DNA of 64,000 bases from Macrotis lagotis (taxonomy: Eukaryota; Chordata; Mammalia; Peramelemorphia; Peramelidae). Below, one piece after another: positions 22,359 to 34,147 of the stretch (its first letter is position 1; each line of letters begins with the position of its first letter). A model generated the notes under the pieces. The model ran no database searches and had not been told where the DNA came from. It saw only the letters and a list, made by a program, of their open reading frames with translations. Position numbers and translations under genes: made by a program. The DNA lies in the NCBI RefSeq assembly GCF_037893015.1, contig NC_133662.1, positions 270,871,944-270,935,943 of the forward strand, in the 5' to 3' direction.

Positions 22359-23689
22359 TATTTTTGAAAATATTTACTCATTTCACTTCGATTGTCAGTT
22401 TTGCTGGCGTATAATTTGCAAAATAACTCCTATGGAGTGCTTTCATTTTCTCTTCTTTTGGTGGCACATTCACACTTTTTATTTTTCATACTAGGAATTT
22501 GATTTTCTTCTTTCTTTTTTAAAATAAAATTAATTTTTAATAAAATTAATTCAAATCCTACTGTTATTTATTAGTTCATTTTTAAACTTTTGATTTTATT
22601 CATATGTTTTTTTGATTTTCAGGACTTCCATTTTGGTGTTTAATTAGAAGTTTTTAATTTGTTCTTCTTTTAGCATTTTTTTAGTTGCATGCCCAATTTG
22701 TTGATCAGCTCCTTTTCTTTTTTATTGATATACATGCTTAGAGATATAAATTTTATAATAAGTAATATTTTGAATATATCTCTCAAATTTTAGTATGTTT
22801 CTTATCATTGAGAATTTCTTTAATGAAATTTTGATTTGTTGATTCATTCATTCTTTCAAATTAAAATATTTAATTTTAAATGGACTTTTATGCTTCCATG
22901 GCCCTTTGTTAAAATGTATTTTTATTGCATTATGGTTGGAAAAGGGTGAATTTAATATTTCTGAATTTAGTTGTAAGGGTTTTTTTGTTCTAATACATGG
23001 TCAATTTTTGTAAAGGTGCTATGTACAACTGAGAAAAAGGAATAGTCTTTTTTGTTCCTACTCAATTTTCTCCAGAATTCTTTGATATCTAACTTTTCTA
23101 AGAAGTTATTCATATTAATAACTTCTTTCTTTTTCCTTTTATAGGTAGATTTAAATAGTTCTGAGAAGGGGAAAATTGAGACGCCTCAATTTTTTTTGCT
23201 ATTTTTGCTATTTTCTCCTGTAATTCATTTGACTTTTCTTTGAGAATTTTGAAGCTTTGCTATTTGTTGTATACATGTTTAGTATTGATATTACTTCATT
23301 GTCTATGTTCCCTTTTTAGTAGGATATGGTTTCCCTACTTTATCCCTTTTAATTAGGTCTATTTTGGGTTTTGCTTTGTCTGAGATCATGCCTTCTAATT
23401 TATTCTGTTGTCTGCTTCTGTTTTGTAGGTTCACATTCACAATCACAGCTATGATTTCTAACTCTGCATTTCTCTCTGTCCTATTTTCTTCTATTTCTCT
23501 TTATCTTTCTTTTTATCTTGTCCTTCCTCTAAAATATTTTTTTTTACTTTTGATTACTGCCTTTTAAAATCTACTCTTCATTCTATTACCTCTCCTTTCC
23601 TTCATACCCTTATTTATATATACCTTTCCTGTTGAGTAAATAGATTTCTATTACCAATTGAGCATATATAGTGTTTTCTTGGTCTTTAA

Positions 23690-24130
23690 GGTTGAGCTGT
23701 GCAGATCTAACCGAGCTATAGAAGGCACCATACCTACATGAATGGGAAGGTTTTCCAGTTTTTGAATGTAAACTATAAGTCTACATTCCTTTCAAAGAGG
23801 AACCTCAGCAGATCAGTTGAACTGTCCAGTATAGAAGAAAGCACAAGAAGGGATATTTGGAAGATATTCAAAACAAAAGAACTCACCTGGCTGTTAAATT
23901 CCAAAGGCCATCACTGGGGCTTCTCATGCTGATATAATGGCCAAGAGGACTCAGAAACCTAAAGTTTGAAGACACAATGAGAACAAGTCATGAAATCTGC
24001 CAAGGAAGCAGAAAAAGCTAAACAAAGAACAAAGAAGACAGGTGAAATCAAAGAAGACAGGTGAAATCAAAAAAGGCTCCTAGAAAGGCAGCACCTAAAA
24101 TAACAACTTTGAAGCCTGTGAAAATTAATT
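23690..24130 (+). pseudogene. RPL24: RPL24 processed pseudogene
   Basis: An intronless, degraded copy of the ribosomal protein L24 mRNA. The first residues KVELC are readable at about 23691. From 23738 an open stretch gives MNGKVFQFLNVNYKSTFLSK, which matches [20 protein letters not shown] of RPL24. Later pieces correspond to [20 protein letters not shown], then the IMAKRNQKPEV zone, then the lysine/alanine-rich tail and KPVK. There is a 19 bp tandem duplication at 24034-24071. Stops and frameshifts throughout rule out function. No introns are present, so it arose by L1-type retroposition. It sits inside the L1 next to a second, inverted RPL24 copy. Confidence 0.85.
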
Positions 24131-24289
24131 TAATGTGAAAGTGAGGTTCATGTTGCTGCCTTCTACCATTTTCCCTTTACTGCAAAAATTCTTCCTTTTG
24201 TGCCTCTTTTATCTAGAGATAATCTTCTCCATTATTCATCTCTCTTGCTTCTTTCTCACCTATCCACTTTTTTTGAAGTCAACACTAAA

Positions 24290-24830
24290 AAATAATAGTT
24301 TTCCTTTCATTTTTATTTTACTAAATCTGTTTAGTAGATAATTAATGTTTTCCACCAACTTGGGGTGCAGAAACTTTCCCTGGCTTCACATTTTTTTTTT
24401 GTTTAGGTGCTGCTTTCATAGGAGCCTTTTTCCATTGCAGCTATCTTTACTTTTTTTACTTCCTTGGCAGCCCTGATGGCATGTTCTCATGGAACCTTTC
24501 AAACTCCAGATTTCTGGTTCCTCTTAGTCATTATATCAACAAGAGTAGCCCCAGTGATGGTCCCCTGGAATTTAATAGTCTGGTGAGTTCTTTTCTTTTG
24601 AATCTCTTCCTATTGTCCCTCGGTGTGCTATCTTCAATACAGGACAATCCAATTGCTCTGCTGAGGATTCCTCTTTGAAAGGAATGCAGACTCATATTTT
24701 GTATTCAAAAATTGACAAACCTTTCCATTCCTGCAGGCATAGTGCCTCCCATGGCCCAAGTAGATCTTGTATACGCTGAAACTACACAGCTCAGCCTTCA
24801 AGGCTACTAGCAGCAGAAGGATGGTGAAGA
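24290..24830 (-). pseudogene. RPL24: RPL24 processed pseudogene, inverted
   Basis: A second intronless RPL24 copy on the opposite strand. From 24806 downward it reads [20 protein letters not shown] and continues through [20 protein letters not shown], very close to RPL24 ([20 protein letters not shown]). The initiator ATG is changed to TTG. Later pieces match QKKRT, KFQ, ITGA and DIM.KRNQK, and the end reads KVSAPQVGGKH near 24345, the RPL24 C terminus (KVSAPRVGGKR). Stops break the frame. It lies only about 160 bp from the + strand copy, tail to tail. The two differ enough that they look like separate insertions or an old inverted duplication. Confidence 0.88.
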
Positions 24831-24989
24831 GGATATCCACTCTTTTTTTAACATCATACCAGCATAATTGACTCAGTCTCACACTTTCTTACTAACGACA
24901 CTAATAATGATAAAGTTTATGCATCATCTTTTCATACAGAAAGGCATGTGACCTCTCAGGAGAGTGGTGAGTAGCCAGTGAAATAAAAT

Positions 24990-25055
24990 CTGAAAGTCTT
25001 GCTTAGCATAGTGCCTGGAACATAGCAGGCACTATATAAATGTTAGCCATATATA
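24990..25055 (+). mobile_element. L2/MIR 3' end fragment
   Basis: A short cttagcatagtgcctggaac and ataaatgttagcc stretch typical of the L2 3' end. Confidence 0.5.
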
Positions 25056-25539
25056 GAATACATGTATACAGAATAATTACAAAGAAATACAAGGTTTAGG
25101 AAAGGGTTGGGCATTTGGGTAAAATTTTCATGTAAAACTTTATGAGTATTGTATTTGAAAGTCAAATTTTCTATTCAGTTCTGGGTCTTTTCAACAGGAA
25201 TGTTTTAAAATGATCTATTTCATTAAATATCCATTTTTTTCCTCTGAAAGCTTATATTCAGTTTTGCTGGGTGGGTTTTTCTTGATTGTAATTCCAGCTC
25301 TTTTGCCCTCTGGAATATCTTATTCCAAGTCTTCCACTTCTTTAATATGGTAGCTGTTAAATCTTGTATAATATTTGAATGACTTCTTTCCTGTTGCTTG
25401 AAGTATTTCTCTTTAGGGCAGCTTTGACTTGGGAGCTCTGGAATTTGGCTATCCCATTCCTAGGAGTTCTCATTTTAGAATCTCTTTCAGGTGGTGATCT
25501 ATAGATTCTTTCTATTTCTATTTTACCTTCTATTTGAAA

Positions 25540-25646
25540 TCCCAAGAGTTGTTCGTCTTTCAGGTCTATTGGATCTTGATTAATTTGTCTCAAACATAGT
25601 GGTGTCATTTTTGTCTTCCAAACAAAGGACAAGAACCAACCAACCT
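25540..25646 (+). mobile_element. Tiny RTE copy with inverted 5' piece
   Basis: About 30 bp of antisense RTE N-terminal sequence (tgttcgtctttcaggtctat, compare 29397-29417) directly abuts about 65 bp of sense RTE 3' tail (ctcaaacatagtggtgtcat to aaggacaagaaccaacc). The arrangement fits twin-priming inversion of a severely truncated insertion. Confidence 0.55.
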
Positions 25647-26040
25647 TTTATTCTCTGGTTCTAGAATATCAGGTCAGATTTTCTTCCTGTTTTCTTTAAA
25701 TATGATGTCTAGGTTCTTTGATGATAGCTTTCAGGTAGAATTTCAATAATTCTTAAATCTGTTTTCTAGGTCAGTTGTTTTCCAATGTGAGATTTTACAT
25801 TTTCTTCTACTTTTTTCTTTCTTTTGATTTTTCTTTATTGTTCCTTGATGTCTCATGAAGTCATTAATTTCTACTTGCCAAATTCTAATTTTCAAGAAAT
25901 TATTTTCATTAGTTGATTTTTGTATCTCTTTTTCCACTTGGATAATTCTCTTTTTTTGAAATCCATTAATGCCTGACCTTACCCTTCTTTTTATATTTTT
26001 ATTGTTTTAACCCTGGCCTATTCTTGTAATCCTTTTGTCA

Positions 26041-26317
26041 AATTATACTCCTTTAAACTGACCTAATAGAAGTACTATCATTCAAAGTATCATCACTCAA
26101 AGGTTGATTAATTAGGTGCTCCCTTTTAGCTCCCCAACCATGGTACTTAAACCCCCTTTAACTAAAATATGGAGTAAGATAAGATCACTTCCTAAGCTCT
26201 TTATGTCCAACCCTTCTAAGAAGTTTCCCACTCTCTTCCCCTGTGGTACTACAGATCTCTAAATATCTAGTTAAGTATAGTCACTTCTGATTTAATTATT
26301 ATAGTCTCTAACTGTTC
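26041..26317. other. AT-rich spacer, no recognised feature
   Basis: It lies between the L1 ORF1 and the RTE 3' end. I recognise nothing in it. Confidence 0.4.
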
Positions 26318-29300
26318 TAAGTTGGTTGGTTGGTTGTTCTTGTCCTTTGTTATCAAAGAAGACCAAAATGATATCACTGTGTTTGAGACAAATGACTCTC
26401 GGTCCAACTGTGACTGATCAAACCAACACTAGCTTGGAATGTTCTATATATTCTATGTGAACACCTGAAACTTACGAATGTCACATTTCCTTTGATCTGC
26501 TTCAATTCTGCCTTCCTCATAGAGTGCAGCACCCTCACTGATGAGGGCATGCCAACCTGGGCACTCCTGTACCAGTGTCTCCCACGCTCCCATAATACAA
26601 TCAATTCTGAATTTCTTCAATGAAGCCTTCAGGGTGTCTTGGTATTGCTTCTTCTGACCCTCTTGTAAGTGCTTGCCCTGTGTGAGTTCTCCATAAAATA
26701 GTTTTTTGGGCAAGTGCACTTCCAGCATTCTAACAATGTCTCCAGTAGTTGTACCCTCTGTAGTATTGTTGGAATGCTAAGTAGTTTACCTTGAGAAAGG
26801 ACCTCAATGTCTGGGATCTCCTCCTGCCAGGTGATCTTCAGAATCTTCCTAGACAATTTAAATGGAAGCAATTCCATTTCCTGACATGCACTGGTAAGCT
26901 GTTCAGGTTTCACAGGCACATAGCAATGAGGTCAATACAATAGGTCTGTAGACCTTCGATTTGGTATTCAGTCTAATATTTTTTCTCTCCCACATTTTCT
27001 TTCGGGGTTTCCCAAATAGTGAGCTAGCTCTGGCAATGCATGTGTCAACCTCATTGTCAATGTGTTCCTCCTTGGAAAGGACACTGCTAGTAAGTGAATT
27101 TTCCACAGTATTCAAAACTTCTCCATTTGCTGGATAGTTCCACATATGAATGGTGTGGTTCTGGCTGATGGAGCACACATGTTTTCTTGGTGATAACTTA
27201 GACCAAAATGAGCACAATCAGCAGAGAATCAATCCATCTCACTTTGTTGCATCTCAGTTTCAGAGGCTACATTGAGTGTACTCAATGTGCGAACAGAAAA
27301 TCATGTACCAACCCTCCCTCCACTTTGATCTTGGCTTGTAACCTTTTCAGGTTGAAGAGTAACTGACTTTGAGACCATGTTTATCCTCAGTGAAGGTGTT
27401 TGATAACATGGCCAAAAACATCATCCTAAAAAGTATGGGACCAAGCACATGTCCTTGATTCATTCCATTGGTGACTGGGAAATCTCAAGAGCATCATCCA
27501 CTATCCAGAACCCAAGCAAGCATGCCATCCTGAAATGGCTGATGAATTTCTCCAGGCAATCCATATTTTGACATAATTTTCCATAAGCATTTGTGACTGA
27601 CAGTATAAAAAGCCTTGGGTCAGATGTACAAATGTTGCATATAGGCCTCTGTTCTATTCCTGGCATTTTTTCCTGGAGTTGTTGAGCAACAAGCAAAATA
27701 TCAACTGTTATGCCACACTTTCCAAAGCCACACTAGCTCTCAGGGAGTTGACCATCTTCCAGGTGAAGGATCAGCCTTTTGAGAAGGACTCTGGTAATAA
27801 TCCTACTAGTAATGACTAAAAGAGAATTGCCCCTCTGTTTGTTACAGGACAATCTATTCCCTTTACCTTTATAGAGATGGACAATGGAGGCATCCTTGAA
27901 TTCTTGGGGGATAACCTCTTCATGCCATTTAACCTAGAAAATTTAGGTCAGCTTTTGGATGAGCAGTGTACCACCCCCACCTTGTAGATCTCAGCTGAAA
28001 TAGAATCAACATTGGGTGCTTTGTCATTTGAAAGGAGTCTAATGGCATTCAAAACTGCTTCTTCGGTTGGAACTTTGGTTTGGGATTGGTTGACTTGAAC
28101 TTGAGGTAAATGGTCAATGGCTTCTGCATTGTTTGATGATGGGCTGTTAAGAACACTTTGGAAGTGTTCAGCCCATCTTTCTAGGATCATGTCCCTAATC
28201 AATATGGATCCATCAACACTGAGTAGTTGAGATGTACCATATGTCTTTGGTCTATAACTAACCTTCAGGGCATCATAAAAGCATTTTGGTTTGTTATTGT
28301 CAGCATAAAATTAAATTGCATCTGCCTTCATACTAAGCAGATGAAAACTCTTACCAAGAGTCCTGCATCTCTCTAGGCTTCATTTGGACTGGATTTAAAT
28401 GCTGCCTTCTTAGAAATGGAGGAACTACCCTGTGAGGAAAAACCTGTGGAGTTCTCATTTTTTCATTAAGCAGCTTTTGTATTTCCCCATTATTTTCATC
28501 AAACCAGACTTGAAGTTTGCCAGTGTTCTGACCCAGATGAGCAAATGCAGTGCTGTATGCTATATTTCTAAAAGCTGCCACTCTTTTTCTGCTCCATTGT
28601 TGCCAGCTGTGTGTTGGCTCAGTTTTCCCTCCAAATTAGCAAAAAATGTTCCCACTCAGAGAGACACTCTAATCTCTTGACATTATTTCTTCTAGTATTC
28701 ATTTTGCCTTGGGGCCACCACTTTGGTTGGATGTGAATATTTAGCCTAGAGAGGATGAGTTTGTGAGCAGTCCAGCTTTCTCCACCATATATCGCCTTTG
28801 TCATTCTCACATCTTGTCTGTCTCTTCTCCATAATGCCAATGTTTGCTACGAGGGTGCATCCATTATTGCATTTAGGAAAAAGGAAGACAGTGTTTGCAA
28901 TGAGGTCATAAGCTGTATAAATCTTCAGTAGTAGGTGACCATTGCTGTTGCTGTTTCCAACTCCATTCCTCCCAAGGGCTCCCTTCCATGTCTGGTAATC
29001 TGAACCTACTCTAGCATTAAAGTCACCCAGAATTATAAACTTGACATATTTTTGTACACTGTTGATAAAAATCATAAAATTTTTCTTCAACTTCATCAGT
29101 GTTTGTCATGGTGGGAGCATAGGCACTGATGATGATGGCATGGTGTTCCTGGAAGTAGCAATCTTATTGTCATGAGTACATCGTTCACTCCTTTTGGTAG
29201 GCATTCAAGAATGTTGACTAGATTAGTTTTGATTGTAAAACCTATCCCATCTTCATGTTGTTCCCCTTCACTGTGGTCACTCCAGAAAAATATGTATCCA

Positions 29301-29430
29301 GCTTCTACTTCAGTAAACTGGCCTTCATTTGCCAGCCTTATTTGACTCAGGGCTGCCATTTTGGCATGATACCTGCTGAGTTCTCTTGCAATAAGAGCTG
29401 TTCATCTTTCAATTCTATGGGATCTTGTAA
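26318..29430 (-). mobile_element. Near-complete RTE-clade LINE
   Basis: A minus-strand copy covering nearly the whole ORF2 of an RTE-type element. From the N terminus: endonuclease at 29360-28750 (MAALSQIRLANEGQFTEVEA; FIILGDFNARVGSDYQTW), linker at 28750-28200, and RT at 28200-27250 (DHLPQVQVNQ; SNDKAPNVDSISAEIYKVG). The C-terminal part at 27200-26350 includes SSVLSKEEHIDNEVDTCIAR, FKLSRKILKITWQEEIPDIE and PKKLFYGELTQGKHLQEGQ, then a decayed zinc-finger-like end. The 3' tail is at 26318-26360 (antisense of aaggacaagaaccaacc). Stops and frameshifts break it. It lacks only the extreme 5' end. Confidence 0.85.
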
Positions 29431-29524
29431 TGTCTATGAATGTATGCATGAGTAGAATCTTCTTTGAAGAAGTTTTTGTAGATTTTTTTGTGTCTTGACC
29501 ATACTTTGAGATCCCTGCCTGCAG

Positions 29525-29806
29525 CAGTAATCAGGTCAGGATTGGATACTGGGACATTCTGAAGGTCTCTCTTAAGAATTTAAAATTGATTGTAAGATAT
29601 GGGAGACACTGGTTCAGGGCCTCCCAGTTTAGGATACCCTCATCAGAGAAAATGCTAAGCTCTATGAGCTAGACAGAATTAAAATAGGTCAAAGGAAACT
29701 GAGACACACAAGTTTAGAGTAAATAACCCCGCTTTTCACCTGGATTATTTATCTCAAACATAGTGATGTCATCTTGGTCCTCTTGAGTGGAAAGACAAGA
29801 AACAAC
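29525..29806 (+). mobile_element. RTE LINE 3' fragment
   Basis: Sense C-terminal sequence (tactgggacattctgaaggt, the DTLKVSL-coding block, then a WETLVQGLPV-like block) ending in the RTE tail. It is head-to-head with the - strand RTE copy, with about 90 bp between them. Confidence 0.7.
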
Positions 29807-29829
29807 CATATTCATATCCTTTAAACCCA

Positions 29830-31551
29830 ATCTCTTCAACTATATTCAACCCTTTAACTATCCTAAAAGAAATATAATTCTCAAGAGTTGCAAGTTTTAT
29901 ATCTCCCCTTGTAGGATGTTCTTGACTAATATTTGTTTTGGTTTTTTTCTCCTTTTCATTTACCTTTATATGCTTCTCTTGGATATTGAATGTGGAGATT
30001 GAATTCTTTGTTCAGTTCTGATCTTTTTAATAAGAAATTTTTGAAGTTCTCTATTTCATTGAACATCCATCTTTTTCCCTGAGAGAATATACTGAATTTT
30101 TCAGGGTAGTAAATTCTTGTAATCCAAGATCCTTTGCCCTCCCAAATAGGGCATTCCAGGTCCTCCAGTCTTCCATATTGAAACTGATAAGTTCTACATA
30201 AGTCTGATAGCATTTCCTTTGTTTTAAAATTGCTTCTTTTTTGCTGCTTGCAGCATTTTTTCCTTTATTTGAAAATCCTAGAATTTGACTATGATAGTCC
30301 TTGGAGTTTTTAGCCTGGGATCTCTTTCTAGAGGAATTCAAAGGCTATTTTGTTTTCTTAATCTAGCAGATTTGGACATTTTCCCCTGATAATTTACTGA
30401 AAGATATTTTCCAGGCTCTTTTTTTTTTGATCTAGGCTTTCTGGTAGTCCAATAATTCATGAATTATCTCTTCTGGATCTATTTTCCAGGTTCTTTGTTT
30501 TTCCTAAAAGTTACTTTATATTTTCTTCAATTTCTTAAGCCTTTTTACTTTGTTTGATAGAATCTTGTAGTCTCAGAGATTCATTGGTTTCTTTTTTGTC
30601 CAATTTAAATTTTTAGGAAAGTTAGACTTTTTGTTTCCTTTTCCAGTTGACTAATCTTCCTTTTTTGCTGAGTTGCATTCCTTTTCCAGTTAGTTGATTT
30701 TATTTTTTGAAGAGTTACATTCTTTTTCCAGTTTGGTTATGTTTACTTTTAAAGGAATTGATTTCTTTGGTCAATTTTTCATAATTTTTCTGCATGACTC
30801 TCATTTCTTTGTTTCTATTTTTCTTCTTTGGTTTTGAAATTCTTTTTAAAACTCTTCTATGTCTTTTGGATTTGAGTCCAATTCATAAACTCTTTTTTGA
30901 GACTTCCCATGTAGACAATTTTTCACTGCTTTCTTCTTCTGAGGTGGCATTGTTATCATCTATATCTGCATAGTAAATTTCTATGACTAGTGGCCTATTT
31001 TAGCTTTTTTTGCTCATTTTGATTGTTTGAGCTCTGCATTTGGGGTGTAGTGATTATACACCCAAGCTTTTTATGCTGGGGATGGAGTCTGATCTCCAGC
31101 TTTTCCTTGGTCAAGATGTTGTCTATACAGCCCTGGTGTTGCTTTTGCAGAGGTTTGTTTCCTCCTTTATATCCAGGTTCTGCCTATGCAGTGATTTGCT
31201 CCTAACCAAGTCCTGTCTTTTGCCCCAATATTCCCAGGGTACAGACTTTGTTTGGGTTTGGGACCCTCCCTGCCAGCTTGCTAGTATAGCTATTGGGACC
31301 TGCACTGCACCATAGCCAAAAGCCTCCTGACAGCTTTTGCTCCCCCCATCCCCCAACTGGACTTTACTTCCCCTTTTCCCCCAAAGAGACAGACCTTCAC
31401 TGAAGATCCTCTGTGATGGCTACAGTTGAACACTCTTTTGGATCTTGTCTTTTTTTGGTGGGATCAATAGCTTTAATGTCTGTTTAGAGGCTTCATTTTG
31501 ACAAAAAATCTGGGAGCATGATAGCTTCATGCCACCATCTTGGTTCTGCCC
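29830..31551 (-). mobile_element. L1 LINE 5' half: ORF1 and 5' UTR
   Basis: An antisense L1. The ORF1 C-terminal RNA-binding domain is at 30340-30000 (pieces WRTWNALFGRAKDLGLQ and KRWMFNEIENFKNFLLKR) and the coiled coil is at about 30400-30900. About 650 bp of 5' UTR runs up to 31551. The very end reads, on the - strand, ggggcagaaccaagatggtg, the usual L1 5' start with a YY1-type CAAGATGG motif. ORF2 is absent on the left, where RTE sequence begins. The copy is broken. Confidence 0.75.
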
Positions 31552-31555
31552 CATA

Positions 31556-31860
31556 AGTCAGTAATTCTCTTTTTTTAAGGAATTGTTTTTTAGCACTGGA
31601 TTTTTGTACCTCTTTTTTCCATTTGGCCAACTCCACTTTTAAGGTGTCATGATCTTCAATTCTCCTTCCCCCCCTTTTTTGCCAAGCAGTTAATTATCTT
31701 TTTATAATTTTCTGCCTTTGCTTTCATTTCTTTGAATAATTTTTTCTCTTTTTTATTTTATTTTGAAAATCATTCTTTAGTTCTTCCAGGAATGCTTATT
31801 GGGTTTGTGTTCAATTCATGTTTTTTGTGTGGTTCAACCTCTTTGTTAAAATTTCACAAA
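31556..31860 (-). mobile_element. L1 ORF1 coiled-coil fragment
   Basis: An antisense Lys/Glu/Asn-rich segment. Its phrase tggatttttgtacctctttt parallels 25915-25935 in the other L1 ORF1, so it is a different L1 copy from 29830-31551. Confidence 0.5.
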
Positions 31861-31974
31861 AGAGGGGGAAAAAATGCCTTGCTGAAGGACACAAGAAATA
31901 AGCAGCAGACTTTGGATCTTCACTCAGTTTGTCAACACCAAAGCAAGCCTCCCTTGAACTAAACTGTATTATGT

Positions 31975-32095
31975 TGGCCTTCAGAAAAAAAAATCACTCT
32001 GTTGGCTTAGAGACTCAGTTTCTTCATCTGTAAAATGGAAGTGTGTAAGAACAAATTATCTCTAAGGCTCTTCTTATCTCTATTATTCTATATCC
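31975..32095 (+). mobile_element. MIR copy
   Basis: The MIR tail is clear: actcagtttcttcatctgta and aaatggaagtgtgtaag. Confidence 0.6.
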
Positions 32096-32628
32096 ATTAC
32101 TCCAATTCAAAGAATTTATCCATTCCCAGCTGTGTGTGACTCTACTCAGGTGGGAACTGGGCCTGTTTCTGGAAACACCAATGGTTAAGTAACCTACCAA
32201 CAAGTACCCCCAACAGTGATTTCCGTCACTGCCTCAGGAGAATGTGAAGTACATCTCACAACAAAGGACTTTCGGCTAAAGTTGATACCCAAATTACACA
32301 AGATTTTAATTGGCCTTATCCCCATTTTATTGCTTCTATTGCAAGTGAATTATTTCATTTCCTTTATTCTTTTGAACTCTGCCCAAGATCTCTGCCTTTG
32401 GTGCAGGACGATGAGGATGTCTTCACAGCCTTCCTGCAGTCAACCAAACCTGCATAGAGCCAGACTTTTGAGTCTGACAGTCTCTCTCTCTCTCCCTTAC
32501 CTAATCTCTTGACCCAGAAATCATAATCTGGGCTCCCAAACAGAAATGCAGTATAGAGAAGGTGACAAGGGAGAAGGAGGGAGATGGGGAGTTGACAGGA
32601 CTAACAGTGATGTAGAAAAGGAACCTGG
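32096..32628. other. Intergenic, no recognised feature
   Basis: About 530 bp with one open frame of 98 codons (32216-32512) that has no recognisable domain. A short (TC)n lies near 32480. Confidence 0.45.
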
Positions 32629-32788
32629 GGGGCAGCTAGGTGGCTCAGTGGATAGAGCACTGGCCCTGGAGTCAGGAGTACCTGAGTTCAAGTCTGGCCT
32701 GAGACACTTAATAATGACCTAGCTGTGTGGCCTTGGGCAAGTCACTTAACCCCATTGCCTTGCAAAAAAACTAAAAAAGAAAGAAAGG
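32629..32788 (+). mobile_element. tRNA-derived CORE-SINE (type 1)
   Basis: A full-length copy with a 12 bp target duplication aaaggaacctgg (32617-32628 and 32789-32800). Confidence 0.93.
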
Positions 32789-33009
32789 AAAGGAACCTGG
32801 ATTGAATAAATCAGAGGATCTCGTTTGCACTTAGCTTTTGGTTCTTGGTCCAACATTCTTTGACTTGAGTATTGGCAAGGTCTGTTCCCCATCTGAAACC
32901 CTGTGGTTTTGCACACAACCCTGGCTAGCTCTCCTCCTTGACCTATCCCTCACCACAGAGAAAGTTTATAGGCCTCTAGATTCAGTTGCAAAGGACTGGA
33001 GAGGTTGAG

Positions 33010-33145
33010 TCTACCACCCGCTCTCATCTGGTAGACGAGGAAATTGAGACTGAGAGAGAGGTTGTTACTTTCCCTGTGGTCACATAGTGTCTGAGGAAGG
33101 GTTCAGACTCGCCCTCCCTCATTCTTAGGGTGGCACTTTGCCAAG
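33010..33145 (-). mobile_element. MIR copy
   Basis: A reversed MIR: gacgaggaaattgagactga, then a decayed CORE and head (aagggttcagactcgccc). Confidence 0.6.
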
Positions 33146-33590
33146 TTGGCTTTGTCAGGGATAAAAGATTAACTAGACCAATCCAATGTTATTCTGTTCT
33201 GTTTTCTTCCGCTGAAGACATTAAAAAGAATACCTTCCCTTTGTTGTGCTTCATATCTTTCTCTGCCCCCTCCTCCTAGAATCATTTCAAGATGTGCTGA
33301 GTTCAATACCTGCTGAAGATTCCCTGACCAGGCTGAGCAATCTCTCTCACACAAACATAGTTACACACAGGCAGACCCAGACATGAATGCCCATGTGCCA
33401 TTGGACACATGTGAGGAAGATACACACCTCCCAGCCCTCCTCACAAGCACCAGCACAGACATTATTCTGGTAGCAGACCTACACATACACCTGCACACCC
33501 ATGCATAAACACAGACAGGGTCCCCCTTGCTTGGGTGATTATGAGAGTAGACAGAACTGCCATCCCTTCCCCTTTCTCCATCTTCTTATG
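33146..33590. other. Intergenic, no recognised feature
   Basis: CA-rich in its middle (acacatagttacacacagg-like). I recognise neither a gene nor a repeat family. Confidence 0.4.
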
Positions 33591-33945
33591 TCTTTTCTCT
33601 GTCATATCCTTGGGTCCTGCTGTACTGGCCTCCTTGCTAATATTCACCCATGACCCTTCTCTCCCTCCTTATCTATCTCTGCTTCCTGGCTTCTCTGAAT
33701 TTCTTCAAGTTCCAACTAAAACTCCCCCTCCTCCAGGAAGTCTTTCCTGATTTCTTTTTATTCTGTGACTTTCCTTGTTAGTCTTCTTCACATTATCTTG
33801 CTTGGATGTAATTGTCTGTTTGTGCCTGCTCCATTAGAAAATAAATTCCTGGAGGACAAGGGATGATTTTTGCCTCTCTTTGTATCTCCAATGCTTAGCA
33901 CAGGGTCTGCCTTTAATAAATATTTATTTGACTGAAGGCAATGCT
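33591..33945 (+). mobile_element. L2 LINE 3' end
   Basis: Sense L2 end: ttcaagttccaactaaaact with cctccaggaagtctttcctg, then the 3' UTR phrases ctccattagaaaataaattc and tgtatctccaatgcttagca, then cctttaataaatatttattt. These are diagnostic of L2. Confidence 0.85.
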
Positions 33946-34147
33946 GGTTACATTCCTGCTGGGTTACCCTCCACCAGTTTTTTAATCTTTGAAAAGTTTT
34001 CTATAAAGTCTCCAGGAGGGGCTCATCCATTGGTTACCAAATTCATAAATCTTGCCAAAGATGTTTATGTAGCGTGACTGAGCTCCTCCTGGATGATTAA
34101 GAGCTATTTGTTCTCCCTAAGTGTGCTCTGCTGAACACATATGATTA

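Larger units (their letters stand above)
16422..26040 (-). mobile_element. Near-complete L1 LINE, heavily interrupted
   Basis: A minus-strand L1 whose pieces add up to about 3.9 kb of ORF2 (16422-23690 minus insertions) and about 0.9 kb of ORF1 (25130-26040). The ORF2 C-terminal part is at the left: 16570-16850 matches the antisense of the 'REMQIKTTMRYHLTP' zone. The [14 protein letters not shown]-like block is at 17600-17650 and RT is at about 20430-20600. ORF1 at 25200-25450 carries the C-terminal RNA-binding domain. Insertions into it are SINEs at 17272, 20672, 21410, 22005 and 22255, an RTE LINE at 18035-20413, and two RPL24 retrocopies at 23690-24830. Many stops and frameshifts make it inactive. 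Confidence 0.75.
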
